A stretch of 64,000 nt of DNA from Anadara kagoshimensis (Eukaryota; Mollusca; Bivalvia; Arcoida; Arcidae): assembly GCA_021292105.1 (NCBI GenBank), contig CM037862.1, positions 34,747,770 to 34,811,769 on the forward strand. The letters run 5' to 3'. Every line of letters begins with the position of its first letter. The first letter of the stretch is position 1. The notes under the pieces were generated by a model that saw only the letters and a list, made by a program, of their open reading frames with translations, searched no databases and was not told the origin of the DNA. A program made the position numbers and the translations under genes. Shown piece by piece: positions 57,088 to 64,000 of the stretch.

Positions 57088-57777
57088 GATTTAATTTCTG
57101 AAAACAAATAATTTAGAAATCATTTTCATTTTTAAAATGAACTTATTCTACTTAACAGTTTAAAGTTTAAAAATAATCAAACATATTTATATATGTGTAA
57201 ATTATTTGTATCTAAATATGGCCGATTTGTATATCATCTGATGTTTTTTATTACAGAAAAACTCCCCAAACCGTGTGATAGACTCAATGCCATAGACTGC
57301 ATTTGACTTTGCCTTTGGTCACGTTTGTCTGAAAAACCAGGGCTCCTGACTTATGTTGTAACAGATAAAATTAAGCAAAATATATCTATAATCTTGTAGA
57401 TTTTTCAAAATATGAAGACAACTCGTCTAATTCTAACTTTCATTTGCAATTTACCTTCCCTCTAAGCACTTATTTACTTCTCGGCACTTCTGTCAAAAAT
57501 ATCAATTAAGTGCTTCCGTGTAACTAAGAAGCTTTAACCTAATCCTGTTCAATTTGCCTTTATTTCAAACGTTCAACTCACTTCGTAAAATGAATTTCGG
57601 AATTTGCTGCATACACCAATGAAAATAAATAAAAAATATAATTAAAAAGTAATTGTATTTAATACAGAGATAAATATTTGGGTTTTTATTACATTGTCTT
57701 ATAATTTTCACAAACATTTTTACAATGTAAAAAAATATTTATTGAATTTTCGTTGATATAAGGGACAATTTGACAGC
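57088..57777. promoter_or_regulatory. Shared UBA3/ARL6IP5 divergent promoter interval
   Basis: 690 bp between the two start codons, free of recognisable transposons unlike both flanks. It holds the UBA3 5' UTR acceptor (57,098-57,100, minus), a probable UBA3 noncoding first exon with donor at 57,454, a CCAAT motif near 57,615 and the ARL6IP5 5' UTR at the right. No clear TATA box in a convincing position. Confidence 0.6.
57455..57600 (-). other. UBA3: Probable noncoding first exon of UBA3
   Basis: A donor GGAAG|GTAAATTGC sits at 57,454 (minus). It can feed the acceptor TTTTCAG just before the UBA3 start codon. The right limit (transcription start) is a guess. Confidence 0.4.
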
Positions 57778-58615
57778 ATGGCTGATATACAAGTTGCTCC
57801 GTTAAGAAGTCTAGGAGATTTTCTCTTGGAATCAGCAAGATTTCAGATTCCAACAATTAAAGATCCTGAAAAATGGGCAAACAGAGTCCTCAACAACTTG
57901 CTTTATTACCAGACAAATTATTTCCTGTCTGCGACCATCGTGTTTTTGCTAATAGGGTAAGACCATAATTTGATCAGCTGACATTTTCATGTTTTCATCA
58001 TGTGTCCACATCATCATCAAATAATCACCAGTGCATCTTGCCATACCACGACGTCCACCACGTCCGTCATTATCATAAATGCACCATGTCATCATAATGT
58101 CATTATCATGGTCGTCGACTCGGCATCAACTTTCAAGTCATATCATTAATCTCCACCATCATGACATCACCAATATATCTAGCATTGTCATCATCAATGC
58201 ATCACATGTCATGTTTCCACAGTAACTATCGTTCTTGCATCTTGTCATACCATCATCATCATTAATGCTTAATAATGCATACCACAACCAGTCCACTACC
58301 ATTATCATCAATGCATTATGATGTCATGCCACCACTACCACCATTATCATCATTCCACATCCATCATCTTCATCATCATGCCATGCCACTGCCACCGCCA
58401 CCACCATCCTCATCATCATGTCTTTCCACCACCATTATAATGTCATGCATATGCCACCATCATCAATACATCTTCACGATCATGAGCCACCATTACCATC
58501 ATCAATGCATCATCATCATTCCACAGCCACTTATAATCTCTGTGATGTCTTTCCACCATTGCCACCATCATGCTGCTTATCATTCCACCATCATTCCACT
58601 ATCATAATGACCTGC

Positions 58616-58678
<63 letters not shown>

Positions 58679-61600
58679 TCCACCAACACTATCCTCATTA
58701 TGTCTTTCAACCACTACCACCGCCATCATCATCATCATCATCATCATCATTCCACCACCACCACTATCATAATGTCCTGCTACCACTGCCATCATCATCA
58801 GTGCATCATCATCATCATCATCATCATCATCATACCACCACTACCACCATCATGATGTCATGCTACCACCAACACCATCATCACGATGTCATGCCACCAC
58901 CACCATTATCACCAACGCATCATCGTGTTATATAACCAATTGACAGCAAGACAGAATTAACTATAAAAGGGCTGCTCGCAACATAAATAACTGTCTTGCC
59001 ACCACCACTATCATCAAGCTCATCTTAGTTGTAGTCAACAGAAAAACTTTATTATAAACATTTTAAAAAAAAAAAAAACAAAATAATAGATCATCTGGAT
59101 TTAGCCTTTAGTTTCCATATAATATGATGATCCAACAGACTACAGACACACTTACATGTCTAGATCATAGTGCCAAGTTTCTTTCATTCCTGATTTTGAT
59201 TACATACATTTGGTTGTAGCTAGCTAAACAGGAGCTGCTTACTCTTCCGGGGCACTCAGTCCCACTTCCCTGATCAAAGTTGTACCGTGGAGATAATTGG
59301 GGAAAAAAATCATTCACAAAATTGCATGTATGCTTGTTGGTAAAATGAATTAACATTATGTAAATCACCCTTTTGTTCATTGGTTATCAAGCTAATGTTT
59401 TCTTCATCCAGCTTTAATTGGGCTTTGCATCTAAAATACATACCAACTTTGCATTGGTTTTTGTGGTTGATGAATTTTAAAGTTATTCAATATTTCTGAG
59501 AAAACAGTAGTTTTTTTTATAGGTTTCTAAACAATAACTACTTACTATGTCAACTGATTTTTATGATATATACATGTTAATCTACAGGTCAAGTTTGATT
59601 TTCAGAAGTTTTGAGTTATTGCCCTTTGTTCATGTTAATGATCTAACTGAAACTCAAGTTTAAAAAATTGTTGCTTTGTAGGCAGTTTAGGAGACAAAGC
59701 TGTTTTTTAATAGGGTAAAGATATTGCCCAACTTTGAACTCTGGCATTTTCAATTTATAAATGCAATGCTTAAAGGGAATTCTTAATGCCCAGTAGTTAT
59801 GCTCTTATTCAATAACTGATACTGTCAAAACTATATTTTACTCAGGGACATCAAAATTCAAAGTAAATTAAGTAAAGTTAGTTAATGTTATTTTCAAATT
59901 GTTTTATTTTAAAAATGACAAAAAAATACATGTATCATTACTCATGGTACATGCACTATCATAAAGTAGGGATGGTTTTAATCTTGCATTTTAAAAAAAG
60001 AAAAGAAAGAAAAAAAACAATCATACCTCTGTTATTTGAAACAAATGCCATAGTTGAAGTATGATGTAACATTTTATTGCTGTCAGTGTGACATTTTAAT
60101 GAGGGAGTAATATGATGGCAACATTTATATATAAAAAAAGAATATAATTAGTTAATGAATGTAACTGATTATTGTGTTATAATACTATAATGTTTAGTGG
60201 TTAGAGAAAATATTTCATATATGTAGAGTTTTTAAATGTTTTGTTTTTAGGAAATATCAAAATTGTACAGCCAAACCTGTATAAACTTATCACCTTTTTG
60301 ACTGAAAGTTTTGTTAAGATAAGACAGGTACCATATTCAGTTTACACAGGTCAATTTAACAAAGTGGGGATTTTACTGACCACTCAAAGGTTAAAGGTAA
60401 AATGACCCAATGCCAAAAACATACAATTTTACTTAATTTTGAAATAAAAATTTCCCAAATTGACTCTGTATAAAATGTTGGTGATAAACTCAAGAAAAGA
60501 CAGCAAAACCCCATTATTACAGAATTGCTTGTACATATATTTATTATAACCTGCATTTACATATACTCTGATATTTATTCACTGTACATCTGGTACAAGG
60601 GATGTGACTGGTTTAAGACAAATTCATACTCACAGTAGCGCAAGATTATTATTAAAAGATATCAATATGAAAAAATCAGAGCGTCTTTTTTCATTTTTCC
60701 CAAAATGTGGATTTTGTAGATTGATTTTCCCCCAATTTCATTCCAAAGTCTCAAAATGGCTTGAAAAATCCCAGCAAAGGATATTGTTGATAATTTTATA
60801 ATGTAAAAATTGATATTCAAATGGTCATACAAGATCGATTTAAATTTAAAAGATGAAGGACACTTACCGGTACATAGTTGCAGATGAAAATCTTGCTTAA
60901 AATATCTTTAAAAAACATTTTTACCATTTCAGGATAATTCACCCAGTAAAAATGGTTTGCGGATTTGGAGCGATATCCATAACATTTGGTGTGTTTGTAT
61001 ACTGTACCAATAGTCAGTTCACGGCACGACGGTTCAAGCGTGACCACCCACTCATCAGTATTTTAATTGTATTGGCTGTTGGATATTTGTTGGTATATAT
61101 GATTGGTGCTGTGATTGTGTTCATGTTTGGAATAGCTTTCCCTTTAATGTGTAAGTATGTGATTGTCCTTACAGTGTTCAATCTAGACAGGCCATTGACC
61201 CATTGACCCAAAATAATAACTTTACCACACAGAAATTCTGTCTGTTTGCCAATCTTTTCCTTTCCTTTTAGAGTTATCTTAGTTTTGAGTAAATTTTCCT
61301 CTACCTTTGACTAAATGGACTGGTTATCAGGTTATTGGTTTAAAAGATGTCACAAGCAATATAGATGTTTGAGTACTGATCTTTTAAAATTTCAAACCTT
61401 AGCCAGGTCTGACTTTCAAGATTTGAAAAGTAGTAGTAAGTGATCTTCCAACAAGAACTCATCATTTAAAAGTCATGGTATCCTGTGAAAAAAATCCTTG
61501 TGTCATGGTAGGCCAAGCATGTTAAAGAACCTCTGTGCACATTGCCTTGAGATCACTGAAAAGGTAAAAAAATCTGACTTTTCTGAAATCACTTACAGGT

Positions 61601-61916
61601 GGTGACATCTCAATAAGTGAAATATTCTTGAATGGAATGTAAAACTCTATTAAATCAATCACCAAAATTGAATAATGTGTATTGTTTATGAATTCTGATA
61701 TCTGGCTAGCTGCTTCAGAATTTCGATTACAGTATGTCTGTTATAATAATTAGAACAATTTTTATTTATTTTTCAGTGATATTGATTCATGCGTCATTAA
61801 GAATGAGAAGTATAAAAAACAAAATAACCAACAAAATGGAATTTGTGGGTCTGAAGAGAACACCAATGGGAATTATACTGGAAGGTCTAGGACAAGAACA
61901 AGAAGCTGGATCGTAA
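57778..61916 (+). CDS. ARL6IP5: PRA1 family protein 3 (ARL6IP5/JWA), complete
   Basis: ER membrane protein of the prenylated-Rab-acceptor family; in vertebrates it binds ARL6 and delays ER exit of glutamate transporter EAAC1. Exons: 57,778-57,956; 60,933-61,150; 61,777-61,916, all with GT/AG, total 537 bp, 178 residues (human 188). Residues 1-12 [12 protein letters not shown]; 33-48 [16 protein letters not shown], the family signature before the membrane region; two hydrophobic hairpins at about 48-84 and 100-137 separated by the basic [11 protein letters not shown]; then [14 protein letters not shown] and [15 protein letters not shown] at the end, both strongly conserved. The start is the first ATG and aligns with the vertebrate N-terminus. 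It is divergent from UBA3. The C-terminal tail is about 10 residues shorter than in human. Confidence 0.96.
58005..58945 (+). repeat. CAT/CCA-rich low-complexity tract in ARL6IP5 intron 1
   Basis: Dense CATCATCAT and CCACCA phrases with degenerate longer units ('atgtcatgccaccac'); a pure (ATC)n run of about 20 units lies at 58,616-58,678. Histidine- and methionine-rich open frames are artefacts of this. Confidence 0.9.
60262..60345 (+). mobile_element. Possible M2-like MITE end fragment
   Basis: ACAGCCAAACCTGTATAAAC resembles an M2 terminus, and 'aagataagacaggtacc' could be its partner, but the body is not similar. Confidence 0.3.
61400..61665 (+). mobile_element. SINE-A, 5'-eroded, in ARL6IP5 intron 2
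   Basis: Contains GCATGTTAAAGAACCTCTGT, GGTGGTGACATCTCAATAAG and an end TATTAAATCAATC. The tRNA head is missing or unrecognisable. It lies about 110 bp before exon 3. Confidence 0.65.
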
Positions 61917-64000
61917 AAACGAGGATCATGGGGACAATGGAGTAGTATTGTAGAAATGTGGTGGAAGAACAAAAATTTAAATGAATATTTTATTACGCTT
62001 ATTTTCAGTATCCAAAAACCAGGCATATATATTATATCATCACCTTCCATATTGTCAGAATGAGACTAGTCATGATGTTTGTGTGTGTTTGTAAAAATTG
62101 GAACATAAATGTATGTGCTTGTGTTTTGTTATATTTTGGAAGGATGTTTGAAATTTTCCTGAATTCGTGTTTTTGAACTTTGAGAATTTTCATTTTTTTT
62201 TTGTTAAAGATTTAATGGTAAAATACAAATCTTGTGTGACTTCTTTCTCAAATTTGCTTTAAGATACAAAATGTACTGTACATCAAGTTTTTTGTGTTTA
62301 TTTTTCATGTAAATTAAAAGATGGGGAAAATAAAACTTTCATGAATTTTGATATTTTATATGAATTTAGTCTGACCCTTGATGCTAAAATAAAACTGACC
62401 AAAATAAAACTGACCAAATGTCTTAAAATGATGATTCTCATGATAATTTACTTACAAAGCCAAGTAACATTTAGAAATGAATTTTGTTACCTGTTAAAAC
62501 TACTGTAATTTAAACTTCTTACCCAAAGGTTGGAGTTGTTTTTACTTATTAAACAATATGAAAACATAATTCTTAGCTTTAAATAATTAATTGATGATAG
62601 TTAATTGATGTAGCGGTAAGTGTTTCAAGGTGCTAATAATGTTTTATTTACACAAGTGACATGGTACATGGAATGCAGGTTATATGATACAGGGTTGTAT
62701 TTATGTATATATTGATTTTTGATTGTGCAAATTTGATACTATATGTGCTGAATTTCTGAAATATTCTTTGAACAACGACTTTTTGTGTAATCTGTTGTAC
62801 ATGTATTCAGTATTTCCTTAGTATATCTCACAAAGGGGGGGAGGGGGGGGGGGCATATAGCGTTTACTCCATTTCTCCTGCCAATATTTTATCAACACTT
62901 GTTTTGAAAACCTTTAAACAGATCTTTACATATCTCATACTTAATTGCCTTGGACAACTGTCCTAAAACGTCACATGAATAATCTTCATTGTTAAAAGGT
63001 GTGTCATGACCTTGTCAAGGTCGTGGGAAACATTAAATGTTTGGGGCTCTCAAGAAATAGTCCTAGTTGATTATGTAATTGTTTTCTCATTTCACTGTTT
63101 GAATGCTGTGTTTTCTAAGGTTGTAAAAATGTTTTAGATTTGTTCGAATTGTTTTCAAGAATATTGCTTTTTATGTGTATATGAATCTCATTGTTCTTTA
63201 ATTTGTATATGTATTTGTTTACCTGGATACAACCAGTGCTTGTCCACTTCTTTGATACAGACTAATATTCTTGTCAAGACATATTATTGTGTCTGGTACA
63301 CAAGGCTTGATACATCAGCATTTTCCTTCTAGTCTATCGGTAGTTCAGATAATTCCACAGTCTTTAAATGTTTAAGTTAGTTCATTTTGTTAATTGTACC
63401 TTTAATACACTATTACTACACAATCACTGTGCAACAGGTACTTGTAGTTGGATCTATGACGCTGAATCATTTGAATTGTTAACATGTATATTTTTGTGGC
63501 TCCTGTCTAAACCAAACCTTGTAATACTTTTAATATAAAACTGCATATTGCCATGCTTTTAGTGAAATGAGCCAGCATACCAAATGATGTCATGCTGATT
63601 GATGTGGAAAAAATTGAGTTGCAAGTTCCTAGAATGATGCTATTTTTATGTGAAAATGTAAACTTATGAAATTCCATATGGAAGCATTTAGATATTTTGT
63701 GGCAAAACAGGTGAAATACATTGTAGATCCAAAAATGTTGTGTTCAGATCTACAACCAGGTTTTTGTACAAAACTCATTGGACATTAGTATGTTAGACAG
63801 TTGAATCTGAAGTTTTACATTTTCTCTTGAATAAATGTGGGATAGATGCAATATTTTAATGAAGTTTTTTGTTTTTCCAAAAAATGGACAGTTAATAATA
63901 CTGATGATAATTTACTTTCAATTTATTTCAATATCTGTGCAATAGGTTTCACTTTTCATTTATTAAGCTTTAAAAAGAACAATACTGTTAGGAATATTTT
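61917..64000 (+). other. ARL6IP5: ARL6IP5 3' UTR and downstream flank
   Basis: No further exon was found to the window end. AATAAA signals lie at 62,329-62,334, 62,388-62,393, 62,403-62,408 and 63,830-63,835; the first cluster would give a 3' UTR of about 430 bp, the last one about 1.9 kb. A G-run with one A break lies at 62,835-62,853. Confidence 0.5.

Noticed and set aside
58275..58935. Histidine-rich and methionine-rich open frames
   Set aside because: They are translations of a CAT/ATC-rich tract inside ARL6IP5 intron 1.

Overview
The window is nuclear DNA of an animal, most likely a bivalve mollusc. Genes are split by GT-AG introns, the DNA is AT-rich, and the intergenic and intronic space is packed with elements typical of bivalves: four elements with an internal tandem core and an ACGC or ACGG microsatellite near the 3' end (the 'pearl' / Helentron-associated type), tRNA-derived SINEs, foldback MITEs and a Tx1/L1-type LINE. 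I cannot name the species.

Three host genes can be assembled exon by exon. (1) A gelsolin-like actin-modulating protein lies on the minus strand. Its probable promoter and noncoding first exon are near 35.16-35.3 kb, its start codon is at 31,273, and coding exons run leftward to 6,281, where the gene leaves the recognisable part of the window after 103 codons. (2) A complete UBA3 (catalytic subunit of the NEDD8-activating E1) lies on the minus strand at 57,087-43,916: 15 coding exons, 438 codons, all phases consistent. (3) A complete ARL6IP5 (PRA1 family protein 3) lies on the plus strand at 57,778-61,916: 3 coding exons, 178 codons. UBA3 and ARL6IP5 are head to head with 690 bp between start codons. 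As I recall, the same arrangement occurs in human 3p14.1, so this looks like an ancient conserved bidirectional gene pair. The two proteins have no obvious shared pathway (neddylation versus ER membrane trafficking).

Layout. 1-4.4 kb: LINE interrupted by a pearl-like element. 4.4-35.3 kb: gelsolin-like gene, whose introns carry SINEs, MITEs, two abutting pearl-like elements (17.3-22.2 kb) and a 1.9 kb minisatellite (23.5-25.4 kb). 35.4-43.9 kb: intergenic, with a pearl-like element containing a 966 bp foldback, plus MITEs and SINEs. 43.9-57.1 kb: UBA3, with two hAT-like elements in its introns. 57.1-57.8 kb: shared promoter interval. 57.8-64 kb: ARL6IP5 and its 3' flank.

I did not find a novel enzymatic or defence system. 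The most interesting signals are structural: compensatory changes in the terminal hairpins of the pearl-like elements, a minisatellite that was born inside a SINE and was then hit by a transposon, a 332 bp higher-order repeat, and the conserved UBA3/ARL6IP5 pair. Intervals not listed as features (for example 6.8-8.1, 15.1-16.6, 30.1-31.2 and 62.5-64 kb) are AT-rich introns or intergenic DNA in which I saw no gene.
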